Shown one piece after another: positions 1 to 10,475 of a stretch of DNA of 25,469 nucleotides (the first letter of the stretch is position 1; every line of letters begins with the position of its first letter). The translations under genes and the position numbers were made by a program. The stretch comes from Hymenopellis radicata (lineage: Eukaryota; Basidiomycota; Agaricomycetes; Agaricales; Physalacriaceae): assembly GCA_015501595.1 (NCBI GenBank), contig JADNRX010000721.1, forward strand, positions 1 through 25,469. Reading direction: 5' to 3'. The notes below the pieces were generated by a model. That model searched no databases. It saw only the letters and a list, made by a program, of their open reading frames with translations, and was not told where the DNA came from.

Positions 1-779
1 AGTCAAAGGTGCGTTGGGCGGGATCAACGGAGTCTTAATCCCCATAACTGGGAGACTTCCCTGATTTGGTCCCAGATTCTAAGCCAGAGCGCGTCCTTGG
101 GTCGACAAGGACGCGTCCTTTGGCTGAGAGGGACGCATACGTAATCAGGCACGCGGCCGACGTACATAACCGCATTCTGGAAATGCCGCCGGCACTCTCC
201 TTCACCACTAACGGACGAATTCCCTCCGAGGACTAGCAAGACGCCTACTACAGCGCTGGCTACATGAGGGCATGACACCGAGCACGCGAATAGCAGCGAA
301 TCCCGTGCGGTGGTACCCGCTTTGGCAGGCTCTAGACGACGAGAGCGGTGTTAGCCATCATCACAAATGGATTGCGCTCTCAATGAGTCGTCTATTGGCC
401 CTGGATAAAACCACTATACGAGACTTAGATCGAGAACGTGAACCGAAATAGCGTCAAATTCAAACGAATGCCATGGGCGTAGCGAGCGCGATCTGTAGCA
501 GGTGTCGACAATGAAAGGCGGCGCTTGGCGGAGAGAAAAGTCGGGGAGCACACTATGCTTGCGCCATACGCGTTTCGATGGAATACCCTTAAGGGTTCCG
601 TCGTGGCCTTGGACCACCATGCGCTAGTCAAGACGACGGACGACTTTCGCAGGGGTTTCTCCAACGAGGCGAGACTGTGTATACTCGAGATCATCGACCG
701 GCACGGTCGGTGGATAAGCTGGATGTTGGATGGTTGCTGATCACCGTGAAAGTTGGTTTGAAAAACGAATCGTGGTGCG
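1..779. other. Gene-free left flank
   Basis: I see no supportable gene in this stretch. Short open frames exist on both strands (for example plus 525-740 and minus 24-278), but none shows a recognisable domain, splice pattern or support from a second copy. A small inverted repeat lies near 98-125, where GCGTCCTTG faces CAAGGACGC. Sequence similarity to the second duplicated segment begins only near its right edge, around 770-790. Confidence 0.5.
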
Positions 780-1410
780 TCGGTCTTAGGTATGCAAACA
801 TTGAGACTTTGGCAGGAAACTGACGTCGTCCCTTCGCGGTGTGAATCCTATCAGTTCAACGTACCCCGACGCTGCTCACGCTTCTCGAATCCGCCAATCT
901 TCGTCTACAAACCAATAATTGGCCTACCGATTTGTAATATTTCGAATGACCTGACATCACTCGTCAAGCAAACACGGTTCCGTCCTATGGTAAGCTCCTT
1001 ATAGCAGTCGATCTACTACGCTTGTCACGCCTGCAAAGAGGTAGCATGTGGTACTATGATGTATCGAAGATCTGCTTATTATGTTGGTCAATTGTGCTGG
1101 TCGGGAGAGAATTAGCGAGGCCGCTCCTTGCCTCGGAGCGAACAATGCCGTGGAAGAGCACTTTGAATACAGGACTGATTAGTAGTAAGCGCGTTTGATC
1201 AGTTGAAATAGCGTGACTGACTAACTCTTGAAGATTATCAGGGCGCCACACTTCAATGATCCTAGAAATACCAGCGTTTCTTCGCTTTTTTATCTCAAAA
1301 ATGCCCATTGGCTCTCTGCTGTCCCCTCCGACCTTCCATTGTCCAAATTCTGCATTGACTGAATTGCTCGAATTGGACACTAGTGCACGTGATCGGCTTT
1401 GGTGTAACAT

Positions 1411-1443
1411 AGTAACAAAAGCGCGTTCACGCTCTTTGTTACT
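1411..1443. promoter_or_regulatory. Hairpin upstream of pseudogene copy A
   Basis: AGTAACAAAAGCG faces CGCTCTTTGTTACT with a 6-nt loop, giving a near-perfect stem about 100 bp before the ATG at 1,542. In copy B only the right arm (around 7,165-7,187) is preserved and the left arm has decayed. This is either a promoter element that pseudogene B has lost or a chance inverted repeat; I infer no binding protein. Confidence 0.4.
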
Positions 1444-1541
1444 CACTATCGACTATCATCACCACCTCTCTGTGTGCTCTCTTCATTCTCTTTCGCTGTG
1501 CGAACCCTCTTCATTTTCCCATTCATTTTTTCATTTCCTCC

Positions 1542-2109
1542 ATGCCTTACGAACTCGAATACATCTGGCAGAGGGAGAAGCCGTACACGCATGTCCCAAA
1601 CTTCCTGGTGCTCTACAGAGCGTACCGGGATAATTATGTGGAATTTGCTGGAAAGGACTTTCATAGTCTAACATCGAAGCAACAAAAGCACTGGGACAAT
1701 CTCGGGGGAACTCATCAAGGCGTGGGATCTAGCGCGGAAGGAAGCGTACGGTGCTGGGAATTCGGTGGCTAAGGTGTCGTTCGAGCTGCCGAGACCTGAT
1801 AGGTCTCTGGAGCCTGGGGGATACCGCCCCTACGCGCCGTGCCCAAGGAGAAGACGCCTCGCACGAGGAGGGCTAAGCCTTATGACCGCAAGATGTGGAA
1901 GCCTGTTGTTCGTGCGCGCGCCGCGCGCCGCCAGGCTGAACGAAGCCAATCCCAGCCGCCCGTCATCATTCCTCCTCCACGCCGCATCCTCTACTCAGTG
2001 TCAGCCCCAGAATCCGTATCAAAAGGCGGCGAAGGCGAAAGAAAAGGAAGCGCGTCAGACAGAGGTTGTTGAAGTTGTAAAGAGGCAGGAAGAGATGTTC
2101 GTGCGATGA
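1542..2109 (+). pseudogene. Frameshifted unknown gene, weakly HMG-box-like, copy A
   Basis: The frame opens at the ATG at 1,542 with MPYELEYIWQREKPYT and continues through LVLYRAYRDNY and FHSLTSKQQKHW. It then breaks near 1,707: relative to copy B two bases are missing, and reading continues in another frame (VSFELPRPDRSLEPGG, from about 1,768). A second frame change near 1,830 leads to a basic, proline-rich tail (KPYDRK, QPPVIIPPP). The pattern of aromatic residues, LTSxQQxxW and a following charged helix is faintly reminiscent of an HMG box; that is a guess, not a recognised domain. The start is chosen because copy B has the same ATG with a matching N-terminus. The surrounding similarity with copy B and at least two frame breaks make this a relic. 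Alternatively, small introns could explain one of the breaks, but no GT-AG pair fits. Confidence 0.6.
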
Positions 2110-2421
2110 AGAGGCGGAAAGAGGACGTTCGCGCGGTGAAGGCCCCGGAGGCCAAGGTTGTTGACTGCAGTCGGGTTTTGGATCCTGTCTTGATGGCGGC
2201 GCGATGAAAGGTTATCTTATGATACTGTACTTATGAAGGTTTTCTTTCTTGCTTACTTTACTATGCTCTCCTGTTCTTTCTGTTGCTCGCCACCTACTAC
2301 CCAATATACCGTACTTTGAGTTACCCCCGCTTGTGTCTTTCGAATAGAATTCGCAATTACTGGCAGCGAACTCAATACCTACTAGTGATTCTATGGACCG
2401 AAGGATACCTCGTCGTGCGCC

Positions 2422-2757
2422 TTGAACTTTTACAAGGCGTTCTACGCCTTGTATGTTGAACTGGGAGAACGCGCTCGTCAACTGGCTGCTCGGGCCAAGG
2501 TTAAGGTGGAAGCGCTAGCAGAAGTGGAGAGGGTGAAAATCTTGATTCCCGCAGATATGAAGAAGGGTAGGGCCGTGGCACGTCATATAGTACATAGACT
2601 TGTGGAGCAGGACGAGGAACTTGGATGAGGTTGAAGAAGCCGAAGAAGTGGTACCACGGGCGGTCTGCGTGGTCGAGGACTCGGAACGAACAGAACCAGT
2701 CCCACTTTCGGCGGGTCTTGAAAGAACAGGGTATAATCTTCGGTCCTCACCACGCAA
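2422..2757 (+). pseudogene. Unrecognised coding remnant with acidic and basic C-terminus
   Basis: An open frame (LNFYKAFYALYVELGER, then a charged helical stretch ending QDEELG at 2,628) is followed at once, in another frame, by DEVEEAEEVVPRAVCVVEDS. That frame runs to YNLRSSPRKRQRTS and a stop near 2,770. A single indel near 2,620 would connect the two. The acidic stretch followed by a basic nuclear-localisation-like tail is typical of fungal nuclear proteins, but I do not recognise the family. It lies in the part of copy A that has no counterpart in copy B. It may be the missing 3' part of the upstream pseudogene or a separate fragment. Confidence 0.35.
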
Positions 2758-2920
2758 AAGGCAGAGAACGAGTTAGTGTATATAAAGAAAACAACAATGG
2801 TGGATACACAGTGTGTTGGGCGCACAACCTGGTATGTGCGACTCGGATGCTCTCGCGTTCCAGCTGCACCGTGAAGTTTACACTGCCCGGCCTCTCCCTA
2901 CGCTTCCCTGCACCGCTATC

Positions 2921-4175
2921 CTAGTCCAAACGAAGAACACCCCGACTTGCAAGCCGAGGCAGGAGAAGATGCATTCTGTCTGCAAGGAGCGGGTGATACG
3001 CTTCCGGAGTGATCAGTCCCCCCTCCCAACTACTTCTTTCGATGTGAATGCTCCGAACACCGCTGAACATCGTATGCGCTAGACTGTCGTCGAGCGAATT
3101 CCACGCTTCTTCGAGAGTATAGATCTCTGGGTAGAGCTCGATATCCAGGAACGTAAATGTAAGCTCCGTGAAATGTATTGTCGCGTTGGAGTCTGCGAGA
3201 GCACGAAATGTGGACGACCACCACTCGATGAATTTGCGTGTCTGATCGAAGGTGTCTGGGTAGACCTTCAGGTGCACGTGTTGAAATTGGAGACCGCCAA
3301 GTGGGAGTGGACGGTATGTGTTTTCTTCAGTGACTTCTGTATCCTGGAGATCATCACCGAAGCCAAATACGAAGCCTGGAGCCATGGTTAGATCCAAGTG
3401 TCACATTAGTTAACGATCACTACGTACCCTCTGCCAGTTCCAATTTGAACAACTGGAGAGGAGGGAACCCTCGAAGTAATAAGTTCTGCCAACGCCTTGT
3501 ATCGTCCATGTATTCGGTAACGATTTCGCACTGCTTCAGGTTAGGAAGGTCAAAATGATGCATGAGGCAATCGTGGAACTCCTTCTCCAGACCTACGACT
3601 CCGAAGCGAATGAATTCTAGCGAGGGAAGGTGCCAGACCTTGTGTGTCGCGATCTCAGGAGGAGGACCACCAACACCAGATAAACTGACTCGCTTAACGT
3701 TCGTTCCTCCCAAAATATTAAAAAGATGCTCGAAAGTTTCGATGGAATAGATGTCGAGACGAAGCTCGACAAGAGCCAGGACATTTGGGATCAAATCGAG
3801 GTAAGAGCGGGTTTCTATGTCTTCGGTGTTCCCGCCTGGAAACACGAGTTTCATAATATTTGGGAGAAGAGAAAGCACAGATGCGAGGCAAGATATGTGG
3901 GCGGGCAACGGAATATCATCATCAAAGCGGTGTTGATAGATTGTCAAGCCGCGGATCAGCGCTTGAAGATGGGGAAAGCTGATGAGATGCGCGAGAAGTT
4001 TTGTCATGTTGGAATAACAGTACATGGACAAGTCGATGTGATGGAAAAGGGCGCGCTGACTGGGGCCGAACCACGTTCGCGCAACGAGCGCACAGTTCTT
4101 CAGAGTCTGTTCGCCATTGTGAGGTAGCTGCTGAACAACCAAATCTACGAGTTCCGGCGGCAGAGAGGGGCCCAT
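2921..4175 (-). CDS. F-box protein, copy A (two exons)
   Basis: The product is predicted as a substrate-recognition subunit of an SCF ubiquitin ligase. An N-terminal F-box is seen at residues about 4-50 (LPPELVDLVVQQL, then CALVARTWFGPSQRALFHHI). A leucine-rich C-terminal part follows, without clean LRR consensus repeats, as is usual for Agaricomycete F-box proteins. Exon 1 is 4,175-3,428 and exon 2 is 3,375-2,921. The 52-bp intron has a GTACGT donor, CTAAC branch sites and a CAG acceptor, in phase 1, and gives 400 aa ending RLASRGVLRLD. The start is the first ATG before LPPELV. The paralogue at 8,386-9,669 supports both exons. It is convergent with the broken gene at 1,542. No frameshift or stop is seen, so it may be functional. 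The substrate is unknown. Confidence 0.82.
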
Positions 4176-4600
4176 CTCAGAAGCAGACCAATTTAAAGCT
4201 AGACGGTGTCTTGGAATGCGTGAAAGAGGCAGCCGAGGAGCCCAGAAGAATAGTCGGTTTTTGTTGATGGGGAGGAGAGCGAGAATGAATAAGACGAACG
4301 AAGAACGCCTGAAGGCGTTTAAGTTCTATTGCGTTCAAGAAGCCTGAGACACCTACCGTGACAATGACAAGTCAAAGCAACAATAACCACTGGTGAGATA
4401 TGCAGCAGAGTCAGTCAGGTACAAGCCTGGAAAGATATTGAGTCGCCAAGAATCTGTTCGGGACGTGGAAATGAATCGTACCTTGAAGTTGATGGTCAGA
4501 AGCCAAGATGCGGCTTGATCAGCAACCACCATGGCACTCTTAGACATCCTCTCAAACTCCGATTTTTCGCCTTGAACTCTCTTCATGTGTGTAACGGGTA
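4176..4600 (-). promoter_or_regulatory. Upstream/leader region of F-box gene A
   Basis: This stretch upstream of the F-box start is partly conserved in the second copy (9,880-10,005). The best-conserved block, 4,470-4,545, reads on the minus strand as an open segment ending LLTINFK. It is followed by a GTACGATT donor and a CAG acceptor about 55 bp later, and a second donor-like GTAGGT lies near 4,352. This looks like spliced untranslated leader or the end of another gene. I cannot identify a product. AACGCC facing GGCGTT makes a small hairpin at about 4,303-4,318. Confidence 0.35.
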
Positions 4601-4748
4601 CTTGACGTGCATTTTTTGGATTAATTTGTTACGAATTTGCTGATTATTCGAGGCCACTACCCCGTTATGTCTTTCCAGCCAAAACGTTTCCCAGACTCGC
4701 CTTCTTAACGCGTTTTACCACAGATTTATCATAACTTCTTGACTCGTG

Positions 4749-6300
4749 ATGAGCACCGCGCCCCTTGTCCAAGCGCCTGGCGCGCCTCGCTGGGCCTCGA
4801 TCCAGTTCTGATGAATTATTTTTCTCGACCTCCTCGGATCGCTCCTCCCGAACTAAACCCCCCGTGACACTTGCGAGCCCTTTCAGGAGTCGCAAGAATC
4901 GGCCGTGCGATGGATGTAAACGGGCCAAGACGCGATGCGTGATCGTAGAAGTGGGGACGCCCTATGTAGAGTATCAGTGAGTGGTGGATTTCGACTGGGA
5001 ATTATGAGTCGGTTTGCCAAGCATGGAACAGACATACCCGGAAGAAATGTACATTCGACGCGCTGCCTCGACAGCGCAAGACGCCCGCAGCCGCATCCTC
5101 GTCGACCGATAGAAACCCTTCCTTCTCGAACGATAATACCAAAAAAACAGTCCATGACCCCGAACCGCGCCTCGTCTTCCCGCCAGCAATCGTACGCCGA
5201 CCCTATCACGAAGAAATCACCATAGACTCGACTGCATTAAAAAAGACTCGATTAGATTCCGAAGGCAGCGAATCCTCTGGAGGATATAGCGAAGGAAAGG
5301 ATTCCGGAGTGTTCTTGGAGGAAACATTGGGTTACCATATGATCACGTCCGTTCTGACAGACGATTTGTTGCCCGTAGGCGCGCGAAGAGCAGGATGTGA
5401 GTGATCATCCCCTGCCCCAGTCATAGCCTAAATTTCCTGTCAGCCCAAGGCGACGAACATATCCGCCAGATCTCCCTGGATAGCACCAAACCCCAAAATG
5501 GAAAACGAGAGCCCACGTACCTGCCCGTCATCATCATCCATCCTTGCGCCTATACACACTGTCCTGTCTCGTCAATCCACCCCCACTCCCAATGACCTCT
5601 TAAAAACTTTCCTTCGAAAAAGTAATGTCGCGTTTCCGATTCTTCCTCCAACTGCTGGATATCCGGCGCCGCTGCTTGCCAAGGTTTATGTCTCGGCTTT
5701 AAACCTGGCGGCGTGTATAGACCATTTATTAAACGCGGCCGACTTCCTCGTCAGGTAATAGGATACACCGATCCTCGTTTGCTGCTGTTTCGGACGCGTT
5801 GTTAGATGTATCTGCGCGCCCGATGGCAGACGCAGAGAAATTATACCTTATTCTCGCTAAGGTAGGCTGGTACCTTCTGCAGATTGATAACACTGCTGAA
5901 TGAATCTGTACAGCGCAGGCGCATCTCATCGGGTTCCATCTTGATCCTACAGAGTGGAGTATTCCAGAATGGGAAAAGGATTGGCGGAGTGTTATGGTGG
6001 GGTTTGAGAGTACATGATGGTCTGCCTTTTCCTAGTTGGTTAAGCGCAGATTTCGTTTAGGCTGGATGTCTTTTTTTTAATTCGCGTCTATCGCATATCC
6101 AGGCGCATAACCACGATATCAGCGTGCCATCCCTGGCGTCGATTCGGACATGCCCTGAGGGAGACGGACTCCCGTCTCATCTTCTTTGTCGTCTGGCAGT
6201 CGTAGTCGCATACCTGCAGCGCGAGATCTGTACTGTCATGGCACGGCGGGAGGAGCGAGTGGCGCGTGTTGTGGAGATTGAAGCGGATGTACGGATGTAG
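4749..6300 (+). pseudogene. Zn(II)2Cys6 fungal transcription factor, decayed
   Basis: Exon 1 holds the first half of a fungal binuclear zinc cluster (CDGCKRAKTRC, 4,906-4,938). A 55-bp intron (4,977-5,031) follows, then exon 2 (5,032-5,396) starting HTRKKCTFD and ending in LTDDLLPVGARRAG. Another intron (5,397-5,443) leads to QGDEHIRQISLDSTKP. After a frame change come NDLLKTFLRKSNVAFPILPP, MADAEKLYLILAK, an intron (5,862-5,918), then AHLIGFHLDPTEWSIPEWEK. That order and wording fit the middle homology region of basidiomycete Zn2Cys6 regulators. Defects seen: no in-frame ATG before the cluster (the ATG at 4,749 is in another frame), tyrosines at the fourth and fifth ligand positions, a frameshift around 5,500-5,570, and stops at 5,756 and 6,012. 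The coding-like trace ends at a TAG at 6,298. Target genes are unknown. Confidence 0.85.
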
Positions 6301-7280
6301 AGGAACTAGTAGTGGAGGTCGGGACGCGTGTCAACAACGCCTGATCCAGATACGTTGACGCGGTATGCGCAGGCGGTGGATTATCGCGTTGCTGAACAAA
6401 AAGGGCGAGGAGGGGATCTTTGACGTATCGATTTGAGCGGGTCAAGGTTCGTCTATGTCGTCTGATCCTAGATATACAAACGTTGAGACACTACCAGAAA
6501 TCAACGTTGTCTCTTCGCGATGTAAATCTTATCAATGTAATACACTCTGACGCTGCTCGCACTTCTTGCTCTCGTTCATCCACTTCTGGGAACCTCCTGG
6601 TATATCGATATCCTTATTGGCAACTGATGGAGGAGCACCGGACCAAGTGTTGGTCGTTTTTGCTCGAGAACCGAGGTTAGATGAGGCTAGGGTAGTAGGT
6701 CTTCTGTAGTATGAAAACGAAAGGCGTACTGATCTCTCTTACTCTTCGCAGCTTCTCTCCAGATGATATGTTCTGTCGCTTTTTCAACAGTCAATGACAA
6801 TCCAATACCGGTGCAGAGAGAGCCGAACAGCGAGGACGTTGATAGCGCTCTCTCCCTAGAAAGAGGGATGTGATGCAAGACCAATTAAGTACACGATCTT
6901 ATTTAGCAGGTAGGTGCGTTGGTTCCGTTGAAAATAGCGTGACTGACCAACACTTGAAGATTGTGACTGCGCCACACTTCGATAATCCTCAAAGTACCAG
7001 CGCTTTTTCGCTTTGTTCGGCCAAAAAAATATCCCTCGTAGCGCGCGCCACTGTTCTCGATGACATTCCATTGCCCATATTCTGCATTGGCCAAATTTCT
7101 TGAATTGGACACTAGTGCCATTGTTCACTCAAAACACGCCGCACATCGACTTTGGCCTGACAATAGCGCGCGTGCGCTCTTTGTTACTCGCTATCAACTA
7201 CCATCACCACCTCTCTGCGGGCTCTCTTCATTCTGTTTCACTGTGCGAAACCTCTTCATTTTTCATCCTTCATTTCCGCC

Positions 7281-7939
7281 ATGTCTTACAAGCTCGAATA
7301 CATCTGGCAGAGGGAAAAGCCGTACACGCGAGTACCAGACTACCAGGTCCTCTACAGAGCGTACCGGACAATTACGCGGGGTTTGTTGGCAAAGACTTTC
7401 ATAGTCTCACATCACAGCAACAACAGTATTGGAGAGATATCGGGGGCGAGCTCATCAAAGCATGGGATGTAGCGCGGGACAAAGCGCACGAAGCAGGGGA
7501 GTCGGTGGCTCGTGTGTCGTTTGAGCTACCGAGACCTGATAGGTCGTTGGAGCCTGGGGGATACCACCCCTACGCGCGTGCTTAAGGAGAAGAAGACCAC
7601 GAAGGGACCCAAGCCTTATGACCGCAAGAAGCCGACGCCTGTTGTTCGTGCACGCGTCACTCCCCGCCAGGCTGAACAAAGCAAAGCCCAGCCTCCTGTC
7701 ATTGCTCCACCACCCGCCGCGGCATCTACCAGTGTCAGCCCCAGAATCCTGTTCAGTACCGACCACCGACGGCGTTCACCATAGCCGCTCCCCAGCCCGT
7801 TGTCGTCCCAATGAACTATTACCAGTACAACGATCCTACGTGCCCGATCCCAGAGGGTGACCTTCCTGGCCCACGATCTGCTACTTTGCTCGCAGCATGG
7901 ATCGCGCATCAGAAGGCGGTGAAGTTGATGGCGGAGTGA
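7281..7939 (+). pseudogene. Frameshifted unknown gene, weakly HMG-box-like, copy B
   Basis: This is the paralogue of the gene at 1,542. It starts MSYKLEYIWQREKPYT and loses one base near 7,369 relative to copy A. It continues in another frame through FHSLTSQQQQYW and VSFELPRPDRSLEPGG, switches again near 7,580 to a basic proline-rich part (KPYDRKKPTPVVRARV), and again near 7,750 to MNYYQYNDPTCPIPEG. It ends LAAWIAHQKAVKLMAE with a TGA at 7,937. The C-terminal part is better preserved than in copy A and suggests an ancestral product of about 220 aa. Copies A and B have different indels near the start, so they broke independently, yet both change frame near the PYDRK region. Function is unknown. 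Confidence 0.62.
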
Positions 7940-8385
7940 TGATCCCTTTTGAAAGGGTATGATATGATACTATGATACTTATGAGCATTTCCCTTTTATT
8001 GTTACGATGATATCCTCTGTTACTCTTACACTACCACATATACCGTAAGTACTATTAGTTACCCCCCGCTTGTGTCTTTTGAATAGAATTTACTATCTAA
8101 TCGCCCCCTCGAAGCCCCTCTTGAGATCTGTCCCATTCATCACTGATACTGACGATGCTTTAGATGCATATATGGACGACTGGAGACGAGGCAGTGTGAA
8201 GGGTAATGTCCAGCTCAATATCAACAAGAAAGAAAACAACGATGGTGGATATACAGAGTGTTGGGTGTACAACCTGGTATGTGCGATGCCCTCGCGTTCC
8301 AAGCCGTCATGTTGAACGTGGATTCCTCACGCTACTGTGAAGTTTACACTGCCCGGCCTCTCCGACGCTTCCCAGCACCGCCACC

Positions 8386-9669
8386 CTAGTCCAAACGAAG
8401 AACACCCCGACTTGCAAGCCGAGGCAGGACAAGACGCATTCTGTCTGCGAAGACCTTCAAGACCGGATAATAGGCTGTCTGAGAGATCTCGATCGATCGC
8501 CCCAGCCTTTCAAAGTGAATGTTCCGAACACCGCTAAATGTCGCATGCGCTAGACTGTCATCAAGCGAATTCCACGCTTCCTCGAGAGAACAGATGTCTT
8601 GGTATAGCTTCATATCCAGGAACGTAAATGTAAGCTCCGTAAAATGTATCGTCGCTTTGGAGTCAGAGAGGGCACGAAATGTGGAAGACCACAATTCGAT
8701 GAACTTCTTTGTCTTATCGAGGTCTCCAGGGTTTACCCTCAAGTGTATGTGTTGGAATGGCAGACCAGCAAGTGAGAGTGGACGGTATGCATCTTCTTCG
8801 AGGATATCATAATCATCGGCATCGTCATCGGGGAAGTCTTCAGCTATGGTTAGATCCAAGTTTGAGGTGAGCAATTGTTACATACCACTTTCCAGTTCCA
8901 ATTTGAACACCTCGAGGGGAGGAAATCCTCGATGCAATACGTCCTGCCACACTAGTAACTGATTGGCAAGTCCTGTAACGATTTCGAACTGCTTCAGGTT
9001 GGGAAGGTCAAAATACTGCATGAGGCAGTTCTGGAATTCCTCCGGTAGACCGACAACTTCGACGTGAATGACTTCTAGGGAGGGAAGGTGCAAGCGCTTC
9101 CATGTAGACCCCGAGTCCACTGTCTCATCATGATTGGAACCACCCAAACTGACTCGTTTAATGTTTGTTCCTTCCAAAATCCTAAAAACATGACGGAAGG
9201 TTTCAACGGAATAGACATTGATATCAAGCTCGACAAGAGGCGCGTTCCCCAAGACCTTTGGGATCAAATCGAGATAAGATCGGATTGCTACGTCGGAGTA
9301 ATCGTTATCAAATGCGACTTTCATAAGATTTGGAAGAAGAGAAAGCACAGATGCGAGGCAAGACATATAGGCCGGTAGTGGAATATCATCAAGATGGCAG
9401 TGTGGACGGATTGTCAAGCGGCGGATGAGCGTTTGGAGATGGGGAACAGATATGAGATCGTCAAGCAGTTTGGCCATCTTCTTGTCTGAGATGGAGTTGT
9501 AGGTGGAGAGATTCACTTGGGCGTCACGGAATAGAGCGCGTTGACTGAACACCGACCAGGTCCGCGATACTAGCGCGCAGCGCCGCAGGGCATATTTGTA
9601 ACTGAAAAGATGTTGGATAATCATATCCACGAGTTCGGGTGGGAGAGAAGTATTTGAGGATGGCATCAT
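8386..9669 (-). CDS. F-box protein, copy B (two exons)
   Basis: Paralogue of the gene at 2,921-4,175, with the same predicted SCF adaptor role. The F-box occupies residues about 8-56 (LPPELVDMIIQHLF, then CALVSRTWSVFSQRALF) and is closer to the textbook fungal form than copy A. Exon 1 is 9,669-8,886 and exon 2 is 8,843-8,386. The intron is only 42 bp, with GTATGT donor, CTAAC branch and TAG acceptor, phase 1, giving 413 aa. Exon 2 begins AEDFPDDDADDYDILEED, an acidic stretch longer than in copy A. The C-terminus LPRLASRGVLRLD is conserved. Two ATGs sit in tandem at the start. No disabling change is seen. It is convergent with pseudogene B. Confidence 0.84.
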
Positions 9670-10005
9670 GGCGGAATACTAGGAAGAAAGTCGCTGGCTT
9701 TGAGTTTTAAGGTGAGCAGAAAGAGGGATAATAATTTACCTCCAACGAAAGCCTGACGGAGATGCGTCAGCCGCGAACGTTCGGCGCCTGAACAGGAATA
9801 TTGGTGTAGGCAAAGAAAAGAAAGAGGGACACGCACAGGTCGAACTGATGATGTGGATGATACAAATAGTATGTTGTCGGGTCAGTCTGGTATGCACCTA
9901 AAAGAATATTGAGTCGTTAATTAATTATCTGCTCTGGATGTGGAAATGAATCATACGTTGAAGTTGATGGTCAGAAGGCAAGACGCGGCTTAATCGGCAC
10001 CCACC

Positions 10006-10160
10006 ATGACCACCATGAAACCACCACCACCATACCGTCTACCATACCACACGACCACGACCACGCCGACACCCACGCCCGACGCTACCATGCCCACGAC
10101 CATGCTCGACGCTACCACGACCACGACCACGACCATGCCAAGGTCCACCACGACCACTAC
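10006..10160. repeat. ACC/ACG-rich microsatellite
   Basis: A run of imperfect ACC, ACG and CCATGC-type triplets lies exactly where similarity to duplicated copy A ends. Open frames on both strands here (threonine/proline-rich on plus, glycine/arginine-rich on minus) are by-products of the repeat. Confidence 0.8.
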
Positions 10161-10217
10161 TTTTTATCCCGACCGACACCGTTTTCGCACCGCCATACAT
10201 CCTCACGCCTTCATTGG

Positions 10218-10310
10218 AGGTGCAGCCTATGAGATTGCTCACCGACTCTCAACGGGTAGATAGCGCGGGGAGCCACCGAAACGACGGTCTCCCTAAGTGC
10301 CGCCCAGCCT
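10218..10310 (+). repeat. 165-bp-spaced direct repeat, copy 1
   Basis: This 93-bp block (starting AGGTGCAGCCTATGAGATTG) matches 10,383-10,475 without any indel, at about 83 of 93 positions by hand count. A further shared ACTCGCTCCTC follows each copy. It is a local duplication of unknown origin; no terminal repeats are seen. Confidence 0.8.
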
Positions 10311-10382
10311 CTATTCCTCCTGCCCGCCTGTTTTCCGCCTCCTACTCGCTCCTCTCTCTGTCCGTCCCCACATCTTCTTTAT

Positions 10383-10475
10383 AGGTGCAGCCTATAAGAT
10401 TGCTCACCAGCTTTCAACGGGTAGATAGCACGGGGAGTCAACCAAATGACGGTCTCCCTCAGTGCCGCCCAGCCT
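10383..10475 (+). repeat. 165-bp-spaced direct repeat, copy 2
   Basis: Second copy of the block at 10,218-10,310, offset by exactly 165 bp. Most differences are single-base changes, several of them transitions. It carries no coding frame that is conserved between the copies. Confidence 0.8.

Larger units (their letters stand above)
780..4590. repeat. Segmental duplication, copy A
   Basis: This block matches 6,465-10,005 in the same orientation and gene order. Collinear anchors include 790-890 with 6,471-6,580, 1,195-1,384 with 6,912-7,122, 1,542-2,072 with 7,281-7,790, 2,310-2,360 with 8,055-8,095, 2,770-3,000 with 8,215-8,445, the F-box genes, and 4,425-4,540 with 9,905-10,005. The copies are well diverged and carry many indels. 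Copy A has about 380 bp (2,385-2,765) that is largely replaced or lost in copy B. The two copies are separated by about 1.9 kb holding an unrelated transcription-factor pseudogene, so this is not a simple head-to-tail tandem. Confidence 0.88.
6465..10005. repeat. Segmental duplication, copy B
   Basis: This is the second copy of the block described at 780-4,590, in the same orientation. It keeps the plus-strand pseudogene (7,281), the minus-strand F-box gene (9,669-8,386) and the conserved leader block near 9,905-10,005. Recognisable similarity stops at the CCACCATGACC stretch, where an ACC-rich microsatellite begins. No terminal repeats or target duplications mark the edges, so the duplication mechanism cannot be read from the sequence. 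Confidence 0.88.

Noticed and set aside
24..278. 84-aa minus-strand frame with a hydrophobic N-terminus
   Set aside because: A signal peptide could be imagined, but there is no conserved partner, no family match and no splice support.
10039..10242. Glycine/arginine-rich 67-aa minus-strand frame (RGG-like)
   Set aside because: It is antisense to the ACC/ACG microsatellite; RGG resemblance is compositional.
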